From DDH964 sp963806685 (GTDB taxonomy: Bacteria; Desulfobacterota; Desulfuromonadia; Desulfuromonadales; DDH964), in assembly GCA_963806685.1 (NCBI GenBank), contig CAWDZB010000005.1, forward strand, positions 62,001 through 126,000: a DNA stretch of 64,000 nt, read 5' to 3'. The notes under the pieces were generated by a model, which had not been told where the DNA came from, made no database searches, and worked only from the letters and a program-made list of their open reading frames with translations. Below are positions 17,456 to 25,739 of this stretch, one piece after another (position 1 is the first letter of the stretch; each line of letters begins with the position of its first letter). The position numbers and the translations under genes are program-made.

Positions 17456-19372
17456 TCATCCGCGCAGGCCGTGGCTGAAATGTCTTTTTGCGGAATCCTG
17501 AAGTTTGCCGGCGGTACGGAAAGCCTCCTGCAGCAGGTCCTGCTCGTTTTTTGTCAGGGAACGGGGATCGAGATAGTGAGAAGGAGCTTTCCTCTGTTCA
17601 ATCCGCGCGATTTCCTGGCGAAGCCTGAAAAAGACGAACACCTCCAGGGCTGCCTTAATGTGTTCTGCGGTCTCCTGGTTGAAGACGTTCAGTTTTACCA
17701 ACTCATCCAGGCGTTTGACCGTGGTGGTAGCCTCGATCCCCTTTTCCAGCATGAACATCCGGACACAATCGACGATAAAGACACTCCCGGCCTGTTTGAG
17801 GGAGAGTTCCCCTTTGTGCTCTCCCTCCTTCTCCAGGATGAAGCGGCCGAGAAGTCCCAGGGGCGGAGCGTGGCCGAGGTCGTTTTCCAGCAGGTAATAG
17901 AGGAAGAGCGTGTTCCCCTGCAATTCCCGGTGGAGGATCTGGCGCAGGTTCTGGCAGAGGCCGGGGTCGCCGGCGAGAGGCATGAAATCGAAAAAGATCG
18001 TCGAATACATGACCTTTTTCGGTTCCGGCACCTGAATCCAATTGGAGATGCGGGCTTGCCACTCTTTGAGGCGGCCCCGCCAAAGAGGGTTGTTGGCCAT
18101 CACCCCGCCGTTGCATCGCGGATATCCCACCTGCTCGAAGGCCTCTATCAGCCGCTCGGTAAAGGGGACGAAATAGGCTTCCACTTCTTCCAGACGGGAA
18201 TCGGGAAAGTCTTCGTAGATGATCCCGTTGTCCTGGTCGGGCCCCAGCAACATCTCCCTGCGCCCGCCGCTGCCCATGATCATCAGGCAGAAACGGATAT
18301 CCGGAGGGGGAGTGCCCTGGTGGGTGAATTCATCAACAACCAGTTCGAAACAGCGGCGTAGAATACAATGATGCAGGTAGGAGAGGATCTCCATGGTTTC
18401 AAAATGGGAACGGGACTCCCCCATGAAGGCTTTGGCTACCCGGACCAACTGAGCATTGGCGGTCGCAAGATCCTCCAGGGAATGGGCTTCCTTGATGTTG
18501 CCGACCAGGAGCATTGACTTCTGGCTTCGGTAGCGCATCAGGTCCCGGAGAGTCACCATGCCCACCAGCCTCTCCCGGTCGAGAATCGGCAGGTGGCGGA
18601 TATTGTGCTCCATCATGAAGGTCGCGGCTTCGAACAAATAGGCTTCAGGGGCCATGGTGAAGGGCTTGGTGCTCATGATATCGACGGCCCGCAAGGAGCC
18701 AAGGTCGACCGTCTCCCGGGCCAGGACCTTGCTCACCAGGTCGGATTGAGTAATGACACCGGCCGCATTTTGTCCGCTATCGCTTACCACCATCGCCCCG
18801 ATGCCGCGCTCGGTCATCAGCTGGGCAACCTCGCTGACCGAGGTCAGGGGAGGGCAGGTTTCCACCGGCGAAGACATGATTTCGGAAAGGCGTTTCTTGA
18901 ACGGGTAGGCCTCCACTGGGGTCAGGGCATTCTGCGCGTGATCCTTGACCAGGTCGGAGTAGAGGCTGCGCACCCTGGAAAGGATCGCCCGACTGAAGTG
19001 TTCTATGATGTGGGGATGGCGCTTGGCGATGTCGGCCAGAACGGCCTGGGGGATGAGAAAACATACCGTCGAGGTTACGGTGCGGGCTCCGGCGGTATAG
19101 TTTTCCCCGGTAAAGATTGGCGTGCCACCGAAAAAACTCCCTTCCTTGCGGTAATCCACGACCATTTCGACCCCGCCGGGAGTCAGGGCGACGATTTCAA
19201 CCAGGCCTTCCTTGATGACATACAGGTAGCCGGTCGGAGGGTCGTGGTGCTTGAAGATCAGGGAATGGGGCGGGAACTTCTTGACGGATGCAGCATCGCT
19301 GAGTTCCTGGATCACGGGATCGGGAAGATGAACAAAGGGTTCAGTGTTTTTGAAGACTTGGATGTTATCCAT
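17456..19372 (-). CDS. cNMP-binding / CBS-pair / DUF294 nucleotidyltransferase protein
   Basis: This 638-residue cytoplasmic signalling protein has four parts. These are a cyclic-nucleotide-binding domain (about 14-135, GYLYVIKEGLVEIVALTPGG), two CBS domains (about 160-275, MTERGIGAMVVSD and MMEHNIRHLPILD), a DUF294 nucleotidyltransferase domain with the GlnD-like motif GSGGRREMLLGPDQDNGIIYED (read in parts), and a DUF294 C-terminal domain. The nucleotidyltransferase aspartates are present, so it may be active. Members of this family often lie beside acetate-type symporters, as here, which suggests a role in sensing energy or carbon state. The substrate is unknown. Confidence 0.88.
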   Translation of the reverse strand: MDNIQVFKNTEPFVHLPDPVIQELSDAASVKKFPPHSLIFKHHDPPTGYLYVIKEGLVEIVALTPGGVEMVVDYRKEGSFFGGTPIFTGENYTAGARTVTSTVCFLIPQAVLADIAKRHPHIIEHFSRAILSRVRSLYSDLVKDHAQNALTPVEAYPFKKRLSEIMSSPVETCPPLTSVSEVAQLMTERGIGAMVVSDSGQNAAGVITQSDLVSKVLARETVDLGSLRAVDIMSTKPFTMAPEAYLFEAATFMMEHNIRHLPILDRERLVGMVTLRDLMRYRSQKSMLLVGNIKEAHSLEDLATANAQLVRVAKAFMGESRSHFETMEILSYLHHCILRRCFELVVDEFTHQGTPPPDIRFCLMIMGSGGRREMLLGPDQDNGIIYEDFPDSRLEEVEAYFVPFTERLIEAFEQVGYPRCNGGVMANNPLWRGRLKEWQARISNWIQVPEPKKVMYSTIFFDFMPLAGDPGLCQNLRQILHRELQGNTLFLYYLLENDLGHAPPLGLLGRFILEKEGEHKGELSLKQAGSVFIVDCVRMFMLEKGIEATTTVKRLDELVKLNVFNQETAEHIKAALEVFVFFRLRQEIARIEQRKAPSHYLDPRSLTKNEQDLLQEAFRTAGKLQDSAKRHFSHGLRG

Positions 19373-19463
19373 GACTGAATCCTTGCCCCGGTTCCTGGTG
19401 CCGGCGGGTCATTTTGTAATGGAAAGTTCGGCAATCAAGGGGTAACCCCATCGGGGAAAGCCT

Positions 19464-19844
19464 TTACTTGGATTCTTTGGGAGCCTTTGCCTTGCGGCCG
19501 AAGGTGAAAGGATGGGCCTGGCGGCTGATGATGTAGTCGAACAACAGTTTTCCCCACAGGGTCAGACCGGCAATTTCGATCCATTTGCCAAACTCGTAAA
19601 GCCCCAGGGGAATGGTGATGATGAGCCAGGCGGCGATGAGCCCTCCAACCAGGTTGGAAAAGCCGATAAACGGTGCCCATCGTTTCGGGTTCGGCGGTGA
19701 TTCGCCCTTCTTCAGGGCCACTTCGGAATAGTCGTGCTTCACGAAAATGCGCAGACTCCGGCGCAGCCAGAAAAAAGCGACGGGGAACAACGCCAAGTAG
19801 AGAACCCAGTTCAAGATAAAGTTGAGCAGATTCGCAAACTCCAT
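19464..19844 (-). CDS. Small conserved membrane protein beside the acetate-type symporter
   Basis: This 126-residue protein has a hydrophobic N-terminal segment (about 8-26, LNFILNWVLYLALFPVAFF) and a second near 62-85 (FSNLVGGLIAAWLIITIPLGLY). A basic C-terminal tail ends KAKAPKESK. I do not recognise a characterised family. It lies between the DUF294 protein and the symporter terminator, all on the minus strand, so it may share their physiology. No catalytic motif is visible. Confidence 0.7.
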   Translation of the reverse strand: MEFANLLNFILNWVLYLALFPVAFFWLRRSLRIFVKHDYSEVALKKGESPPNPKRWAPFIGFSNLVGGLIAAWLIITIPLGLYEFGKWIEIAGLTLWGKLLFDYIISRQAHPFTFGRKAKAPKESK

Positions 19845-19931
19845 TCCAGACTCCAGTTGGCCCTGGCAGGGCGGCTATGATTTTTAAGGGATATATACCG
19901 GGGTAAAGCGGAGCAGGCAAGACCTTTTTAA

Positions 19932-19963
19932 GAAAAAACCCCGCCAGCACAACCGGCGGGGTT
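19932..19963 (-). terminator. Rho-independent terminator of the symporter operon
   Basis: On the minus strand, AACCCCGCC pairs with GGCGGGGTT (9 bp, 9-nt loop) and is followed by a T-rich run. It lies about 40 nt after the symporter stop and separates that operon from the small membrane protein. Confidence 0.85.
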
Positions 19964-20001
19964 CATCAAACTGACGATTTCAATTCAACTCAAGAAGCGT
20001 T

Positions 20002-21810
20002 TTAATGCGCCCCATCCACCGCCTTGGAGCCGCGGGGGATACGGACGTTCTCGACCATGGCGGCGATGTCGTCGGGCACCTTGGCGGTCATGTTCTTGAC
20101 GGCGAAGGCCACCGCGAAGTTGACGATCGCACCGATGGTACCGAAGGCGTTCGGCTCGATGCCGAAGAAGAAGTTCGCCTTGCCGCCGAAGAGGCCGAGG
20201 AACTCGGTCCCCTTGATGAAGAAGATCCCCTTGTGGGCAAAGACGTAGAACATGGTGATGCCGATACCGGCGAGCATCCCGGCCATGGCGCCTTCCTTGT
20301 TCATGGTCTTGCTGAAGATCCCCATCATCAGGGCGGGGAAGATCGAGGAGGCGGCAAGACCGAAGGCGATGGCCACGGTCCCGGCGGCGAATCCCGGCGG
20401 ATGCAGACCGAGGATACCGGCGACGACGATGGAGCAGGCCATGGCAATCTTGCCGGCCATCAGCTCACCCTTCTCGGAGAGGTCCGGCATGAACTTCTCC
20501 TTGAGCAGGTCATGGGAAATCGCCGAAGAGATGGCGAGGAGCAGACCGGCCGCGGTGGAGAGGGCGGCTGCCAGACCACCGGCCGCGACCAGGGCGATGA
20601 CCCAGTTGGGCAGCAAGGCGATCTCGGGGTTGGCGAGGACGATGATGTCCCTGTTAACGCTCAGCTCGTTACCTTTCCAGCCGGCTGCAGCGGCCTTGGC
20701 CTGGAAGTCGGCGTTCTTGCTCGCATCGTTGTAAAGCTGGATGCGGCCGTCCCCGTTCTTGTCAGTGAATTTCAGAAGGCCGGTAACCTCCCAGCGCTTC
20801 ATCCAGTCGGGACGCTGATCGTACTGAATCTGGGCATCCGGGGCGAAGACGTCGGCGTTGGTCATGATGTTGGGATTGACGGTCTTGAGCAGGTTCATCT
20901 GGGCCATCGCGGCCACGGCCGGGGCAGTTGTATAGAGGAGGGCGATGAAGACCAGGGCCCAACCGGCCGAGGCGCGGGCGTCCCTGACCTTGGGCACCGT
21001 GAAAAAGCGAACGATGACGTGGGGCAGACCGGCGGTACCGATCATCAACGATACAGTGTAGACGAAGGTGTTCAGTGTGCTCAGCCGGACGCTGGTGGTG
21101 TACTGGGCGAAGCCGAGGTCCTGAACAATCAGGTCAAGCTTGTGGAGCAGGGCGACGTTGCTGCCGACCATGTCCGAACCGAGACCGAGTTGGGGGATCG
21201 GATTCCCGGTGAGCTGCATGGAGATGAAGATCGCCGGGATAGTGTAGGCAACGATCAGAACGCAGTACTGGGCGACCTGGGTGTAGGTAATCCCCTTCAT
21301 GCCGCCGAATACCGCGTACATGAAGACGATGGCCATCCCGATGTAGATCCCGGTGGCGTTGGAAACGCCGAGGAAGCGGGAGAAGGCGACACCGACACCG
21401 GTCATCTGGCCGATGATGTAGGTAAGGGAGGCCATCAGCAGGCAGAGCACGGCGACGGTGCTGGCACCCTTGGAGTAGTAGCGGGTGCCGAAGAACTGGG
21501 GCACGGTGAACTTGCCGAACTTACGCAGGTAGGGGGCCAGCAGCATGGCGAGCAGAACGTAGCCGCCGGTCCAGCCCATCAGGAAAAGGCAGCCGCCATA
21601 GCCCATGCCGGCAATCAGGCCGGCCATGGAGATGAAAGAGGCCGCCGACATCCAGTCGGCCCCCGTGGCCATCCCGTTCAGAACCGGGTGAACCCCGCCA
21701 CCGGCGACGTAAAATTCTTTGGTGCTACCCGCACGCGCCCAGATGGCGATGCCGATGTAGAGGGCAAAGGTGAGCCCAACGATGAGATAGGTAATTCCTT
21801 GAAGACTCAT
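20002..21810 (-). CDS. Sodium:solute symporter, acetate/ActP type (large subunit)
   Basis: This 602-residue SSF-family transporter probably imports acetate or a related monocarboxylate with Na+. It has about 13 hydrophobic segments, with the N-terminal ADWMSAASFISMAGLIAGMGYGG block of the ActP group (read in parts) and AALSTAAGLLLAISSAISHDL near the C-terminal third. A hydrophilic insert of about 85 residues contains an EF-hand-like loop, DKNGDGRIQLYND, near residues 349-361. The DUF4212 gene directly upstream indicates the VC_2705 subfamily, which works with a small subunit. The substrate is inferred. Confidence 0.9.
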   Translation of the reverse strand: MSLQGITYLIVGLTFALYIGIAIWARAGSTKEFYVAGGGVHPVLNGMATGADWMSAASFISMAGLIAGMGYGGCLFLMGWTGGYVLLAMLLAPYLRKFGKFTVPQFFGTRYYSKGASTVAVLCLLMASLTYIIGQMTGVGVAFSRFLGVSNATGIYIGMAIVFMYAVFGGMKGITYTQVAQYCVLIVAYTIPAIFISMQLTGNPIPQLGLGSDMVGSNVALLHKLDLIVQDLGFAQYTTSVRLSTLNTFVYTVSLMIGTAGLPHVIVRFFTVPKVRDARASAGWALVFIALLYTTAPAVAAMAQMNLLKTVNPNIMTNADVFAPDAQIQYDQRPDWMKRWEVTGLLKFTDKNGDGRIQLYNDASKNADFQAKAAAAGWKGNELSVNRDIIVLANPEIALLPNWVIALVAAGGLAAALSTAAGLLLAISSAISHDLLKEKFMPDLSEKGELMAGKIAMACSIVVAGILGLHPPGFAAGTVAIAFGLAASSIFPALMMGIFSKTMNKEGAMAGMLAGIGITMFYVFAHKGIFFIKGTEFLGLFGGKANFFFGIEPNAFGTIGAIVNFAVAFAVKNMTAKVPDDIAAMVENVRIPRGSKAVDGAH

Positions 21811-21825
21811 AGTGATCGCTCCTCC

Positions 21826-22080
21826 TTAATCCTCGTGGACGTCAAATTTTTCGTCGATCTTACCCATCCGCCACATATAGACGAAGATGAGGACAACGAA
21901 GATCATTTCAGACCCCTGCTGGGCAAACCAGAAGCCCAACGGGTACCCCCCCAAATGAATGTTGTTGAGGGCGGGGGCCAGAAGGATGCCGAATCCGTAG
22001 GAAACGAGCGCCCAGACGATCAATACATTTCGAATCAGACCTAATGTGGCTTTCCAATAGCCAATGCTATCGTGTTGCAT
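21826..22080 (-). CDS. DUF4212 small subunit of sodium:solute symporter
   Basis: This 84-residue protein has two membrane segments (about 15-35 and 50-70) with the family pattern SYGFGILLAPALNNIHLGG and PLGFWFAQQGSEMIFVVLIF. DUF4212 proteins accompany VC_2705-type symporters and are thought to be their small subunit. AGGAGAGGAGG stands upstream of the ATG. The stop is 15 nt before the large subunit, so they form an operon. Confidence 0.92.
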   Translation of the reverse strand: MQHDSIGYWKATLGLIRNVLIVWALVSYGFGILLAPALNNIHLGGYPLGFWFAQQGSEMIFVVLIFVYMWRMGKIDEKFDVHED

Positions 22081-22790
22081 ATACAGCCTCCTCTCCTTTA
22101 AATGGGTGATGCATCACTGCGATTGATTGCTTGTGAAACATTGTCTTCCCAGATTCCACCTAAGCCTCATAGTCCATTCAAGTCGTTGCCGGTCCTCCTT
22201 TCCCTTGTGTTGAATTTGAAATATTCCAAATTGAGAGGCTTCTGGTCAGCCAGGGTCAGCCTGAGTAGCCAACCCTCGAAAAGTCCATTGAATACGGTTC
22301 AATACTAAAAGACCCTTCATCGCCTTGGGCAGGGGAAGGCGGTCTGACAGCAAAAATTTGTGTTTGCCTGAGAGTGAATCATAAGTTCAATTCTGAATAG
22401 TCTACACTTTGTAGGTCGTTTTCAAATGACCAAACAAAAAAAATGGGATTGTCTGGAAAATTCAAATTGCATCTCAAAAAAGGGAACCATGTTTCGCAGA
22501 GCAAAACAAGCTTGGCGTTATTGTAGCACAAGATATGCTGAGTTCAGTGGAAAAGTCAATAAAAATATAACCATGTTTTGGCGATAAAGAATATGGTAGA
22601 AAAAGCATAAAAAACCGGCTAGTTAAGTGGTTATTTTGAGAGAAAAATTGGGTAGTTATTAGTGGAACGCCGCTGGAGGTTCGGGAGCATGTTATGAAAA
22701 AAATCAGTCATCCTTTGATTAGAATAGAAATGGGGTTTAGTAGTAATTGAACGACGGGACGCTCCAGGGCCGGCCGCTCTTCATTCTGCT
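22081..22790. other. Regulatory intergenic region, symporter operon to iclR
   Basis: These 710 bases are visibly more AT-rich than the surrounding genes. The right half (22380-22740) is especially so and carries many A and T runs. No frame looks real; the plus-strand 68-codon frame at 22102-22308 has no recognisable content. The region holds the symporter leader and a palindromic candidate operator at 22213-22232. I found no tRNA and no convincing terminator for iclR. Confidence 0.6.
22213..22232. promoter_or_regulatory. Candidate IclR-type operator upstream of the symporter
   Basis: AATTTGAAATATTCCAAATT is a 20-bp palindrome centred on AATATT with one asymmetric pair. Its core resembles the TGGAAAT-N-ATTTCCA type described for E. 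coli IclR. It lies about 133-152 bp upstream of the DUF4212 ATG, and an iclR-family gene is the next gene upstream. The regulator link is inference. Confidence 0.42.
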
Positions 22791-23576
22791 TCATTCCATG
22801 GGCTTGTCGCCAAAGAAATGCCCCAGATATCCCAATTGGGATGAAATGATTTCACCTGCAGTAAAGAGAGCCGGCAGCAGGTGCTGATCAATCCGCTCCC
22901 TTCCCATTCGGAATTCGGGTCCGAGCAATGCCAGGACGCCTGCCACCTCGCCCGCCCCTCTGAATAGAGCGGTTGCGACGCAGGTTATCTGCTCGCCGAC
23001 ACTGCTGTGGTCAATGCAAAATCCTGTCTGGTGAATGCGGGAGGCCTCCTCGGAAATACTAAGTGGCAGGACAAGTTTTCTCTGAAGATTCGGGGAAATT
23101 AAATGGTGCGGCGGGTCGAAGGCCAGAAAGATCCTGCCAACCGCGGTCGTTTCGACGGGAAATCGGCGGCCGACTAAGGAGGCGATCTTGATCTGTTGGG
23201 CACTGTCGACCATGTCGAGAAACAAAATCTCGTCACCACGTCTGACCGCCAGGTACGCGGCCTCGTTCAGTTCCCTTGCCAGATGCTCCATGACCGGCCG
23301 GGCTTTGCGCAACAGGCCCATGTGGGACAGAAACTTCTGTCCCATTTCGTAGGCCGCCATGCCGAGGCGATATTTTCGGGAGCCCGGTTCCCGTTCCACG
23401 TAGCCGTGATTTTCGAAGGTTGCCAGTAGTCGAAAAAGGCTTGCCTTAGTCATTCCCAATCGGTGGCTCAGACCGGAGAGGCTGACCTCTTCGCCTTCCT
23501 CACACAAGGCTTCGAGGAGAGCCAGGGCATTTTCTACCGAGTGGATACAGTAGGTTTCTTTGCTGCGTACCTGCAC
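22791..23576 (-). CDS. IclR-family transcriptional regulator
   Basis: This 261-residue regulator has an N-terminal winged helix (about 12-70, ALLEALCEEGEEVSLSGLSH then GMTKASLFRLLATFENHGYV) and a C-terminal effector-binding IclR domain. I start at the GTG at 23576 because GGGAGGAGGGC lies 5 nt upstream of it on the minus strand. A TTG at 23594 would put the ribosome site inside the gene. Being next to the symporter operon, it is a good candidate to control acetate or related uptake. The effector is unknown. Confidence 0.9.
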   Translation of the reverse strand: MQVRSKETYCIHSVENALALLEALCEEGEEVSLSGLSHRLGMTKASLFRLLATFENHGYVEREPGSRKYRLGMAAYEMGQKFLSHMGLLRKARPVMEHLARELNEAAYLAVRRGDEILFLDMVDSAQQIKIASLVGRRFPVETTAVGRIFLAFDPPHHLISPNLQRKLVLPLSISEEASRIHQTGFCIDHSSVGEQITCVATALFRGAGEVAGVLALLGPEFRMGRERIDQHLLPALFTAGEIISSQLGYLGHFFGDKPME

Positions 23577-23962
23577 CTTGCCCTCCTCCCGCAAAAGCTA
23601 CCGAATCCGTCATTTTGAGTATCGGAACCAGTCTGGCGAAATTAAAATAATACGATGTTTTATTTTTGTCAACAGGGGAAAGGCTAGCAAATCAACTTGA
23701 TGACGACATTTGAGATTGCCTTGATGAAAAAAATAAAACATTTTTACAGTAAGTAGCGTAATTTTCGAAACAGACCAAAAGAATGGAAGAAGAGGGTTCC
23801 CGCTGGTTTGGGGAAGGACGTTGTCGGCCGCTGACTCGTGGTGCACAGGAAAGAAAAGGCAATGGTCTGAAAATGACAATGAAGGTTGGTTTTTGCCACA
23901 ACCTGTGCGAATCTAGGATGGCATTGCCAAGCATTATTTTTACACCCGGCAAGGAGGACAAG
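23577..23962. other. AT-rich intergenic region with paired inverted sites
   Basis: No gene is supported here. An exact 13-bp inverted pair, ATGTTTTATTTTT (23655-23667) and AAAAATAAAACAT (23729-23741), is separated by 61 bp. It lies just upstream of the iclR start. It could be a pair of regulator sites, for example for autoregulation, or an AT-rich coincidence. The isochorismatase-type gene begins after AAGGAGG at the right edge. Confidence 0.4.
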
Positions 23963-24547
23963 ATGACCGTTTCTTTGGACAGATTCCAGCTCGATAAATT
24001 AAAGACGACGCTGGTGGTCATTGACGTACAGCAGAGGCTTGTGCCGAGTATGCCGCCAAAGGTCTACCGGGAAGTGCTGAAAGCCATCGAATTTCTGATC
24101 AATTGCTGTGACCTGCTGGGGGTTCCGGTGGTAGTCACCGAACAGTACCCCAAGGGGCTGGGCCCGACGGTTCCTGAGCTGGCTGCGGCGGGCAGAGATA
24201 AAATCATTGAGAAACTCTGTTTTGGTTGCTGTGGAGAGCCGACATTCAATGATCGCCTGGCGACGACCGGTCGTTCCCAAATCCTGGTAGTTGGCATGGA
24301 GGCCCATGTCTGCGTTCACCAGACCGTTTTGGGACTTCTTGAGTCCGGCTATCAGGTCCATCTGGTTCGTGACGCCGTTGTCTCCCGTGGCAAGACTGAC
24401 TATTTGAACGCCCTGGACCTCGCTCGCCAGGCCGGGGCCATTGTAACCACCGCAGAAACCGCTGCCTTCCAAATGCTGAAGGCGGCGTCGGCCCCTGAAT
24501 TCAAGGCGGTATCCGCGTTGGTCAAAGCCCGGTTTGCCGGAAATTGA
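23963..24547 (+). CDS. Isochorismatase-like cysteine hydrolase
   Basis: This 194-residue protein belongs to the YcaC/isochorismatase fold. It has the nucleophile region VGMEAHVCVHQTVLGLL (Cys), the Asp of TTLVVIDVQQRLVP, a probable catalytic Lys in IIEKLCFGCC, and a cis-peptide-type turn before the nucleophile. The ATG at 23963 after AAGGAGGACAAG is chosen; the frame runs open upstream to 23783 without family content. Lack of operon partners in siderophore synthesis argues for a general amidase or hydrolase. The substrate is unknown. Confidence 0.87.
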   Translation: MTVSLDRFQLDKLKTTLVVIDVQQRLVPSMPPKVYREVLKAIEFLINCCDLLGVPVVVTEQYPKGLGPTVPELAAAGRDKIIEKLCFGCCGEPTFNDRLATTGRSQILVVGMEAHVCVHQTVLGLLESGYQVHLVRDAVVSRGKTDYLNALDLARQAGAIVTTAETAAFQMLKAASAPEFKAVSALVKARFAGN

Positions 24548-24653
24548 ACAGTTCCTAATGCCGCTTTCACGGTACAATTTGCCTGGAAAAAAGGTGGGGC
24601 GGGGGCCTTGCCACGGCCGTCTTGAACCCTTGGCAACCAGATGAGTCAACGCG

Positions 24654-24959
24654 ATGAATCGACCGTTTCTGTTGGACCTCGAGCCGGTATTCAAAGCCAC
24701 CCTTGCCAAGTGGGGGGAAGAAGCCCAATACGACCAGGCCGTCGAAGAGTGCGCCGAACTGATCACCGCCCTTAAACATTTCAAGCGCCGCCGCATCAAG
24801 GCCGCGCAATTGGTCGAGGAACTGGCCGACGTCGCCCTTATGGTCGGGCAACTTTCCTGGATGCTGGGAAGTGATCAGGTTGCCCGGGCCATGGAAAGCA
24901 AACTGGAAAAACTCAACCGCCTGCTGGCGGAGGAGGAACAGGAAGACCGGGGAGCCTAG
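24654..24959 (+). CDS. MazG-like nucleotide pyrophosphohydrolase domain protein
   Basis: This 101-residue all-helical protein has the metal-binding pattern of the MazG/PRA-PH superfamily: QAVEECAELITAL in helix 1-2 and LVEELADVALMVGQL in the next (ExxE then ExxD). Such proteins hydrolyse NTPs or dNTPs to NMPs, often as house-cleaning enzymes. It lies 106 nt after the isochorismatase-type gene and 67 nt before the nitroreductase. The ribosome site is weak. Confidence 0.8.
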   Translation: MNRPFLLDLEPVFKATLAKWGEEAQYDQAVEECAELITALKHFKRRRIKAAQLVEELADVALMVGQLSWMLGSDQVARAMESKLEKLNRLLAEEEQEDRGA

Positions 24960-25026
24960 GGACGACCGGAGTTAGTCGGGCATCCGGGACGTTCATCCCG
25001 GCAACAGTGCAACCAGGAGAATCTTC

Positions 25027-25581
25027 ATGCTATTGCCCCTGCTCCAAAGCCGGCGCAGTATCCGCCAGTTTCAGCCAAGGCCGGTGGAGGCTGAAAAGGT
25101 TCAGCAACTGGTTGAAGCGCTGCTCCGCTCCCCCTCATCCCGGGGGCGCAATCCGTGGGAATTTATTGTCGTGGATGAGCCGGCCCTGCTGAAAAAATTG
25201 GCTCGAGCCAAGGCACACGGGTCAGCATTTCTCGATGGGGCTCCACTGGCGGTGGCTCTTTGCGGAGATCCCGAGCGCAGTGACGTCTGGATCGAGGACT
25301 GCGCCATCGCGGCGATCATTCTGCAGTTGACCGCCGAGTCTCTGGGGCTCGGGAGCTGCTGGGCGCAGATTCGCCTGCGCCTGCATCGCGACGGACGCAC
25401 CGCTGAAGACTATCTTCGCCCCCTCCTCAATCTGCCGGGAGAAATGCGCATCCTGGCCGTCGTCGGTGTCGGCTATCCCGACGAGTCCAAGCCCGGGCAC
25501 GCCCGGAAGACCCTCGAGTGGGGCAAGGTGCACCGGAACCAGTTCGGCGGTGCCCGGAGTGATTCTCAGGAAAGGGAATAA
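25027..25581 (+). CDS. Nitroreductase-family flavoprotein
   Basis: The 184 residues show the FMN-binding nitroreductase signature: LLQSRRSIRQFQPRPVEAEK at the N-terminus, LLRSPSSRGRNPWEFIVV, then the dimer helix WIEDCAIAAIILQLTAESLG and the C-terminal LAVVGVGYPDE. These enzymes reduce nitro, quinone or flavin substrates with NAD(P)H. CCAGGAGAATCTTC precedes the ATG. Physiological substrate unknown. Confidence 0.9.
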   Translation: MLLPLLQSRRSIRQFQPRPVEAEKVQQLVEALLRSPSSRGRNPWEFIVVDEPALLKKLARAKAHGSAFLDGAPLAVALCGDPERSDVWIEDCAIAAIILQLTAESLGLGSCWAQIRLRLHRDGRTAEDYLRPLLNLPGEMRILAVVGVGYPDESKPGHARKTLEWGKVHRNQFGGARSDSQERE

Positions 25582-25739
25582 CTGCGGCTGGTAGCTAAGT
25601 GGTGCCGCTGCCGCCGCCGTTGCGGCTGGCTCCGCCCTTGGGGGCGAGGGGACTTGAGGAGCGATGAGGAGGATTGCGCCGAACTGAGGGCGGGTAGGGA
25701 CGCAACCCCATCCCCTCGGTCCACCCCGGTTACCGGGAA

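Noticed and set aside
20005..22044. 679-codon plus-strand frame opposite the symporter genes
   Set aside because: It is an antisense shadow of the symporter and DUF4212 genes, with Gly/Asp/Glu/His-rich composition and no domain.
22102..22308. 68-codon plus-strand frame upstream of the symporter
   Set aside because: No ribosome site, no recognisable sequence, and it covers the operator candidate.
22512..22530. Sigma-54-like TTGGC-N10-GC sequence
   Set aside because: The spacing fits on the plus strand, but no plus-strand gene starts within about 1.4 kb and the flanking bases are weak.
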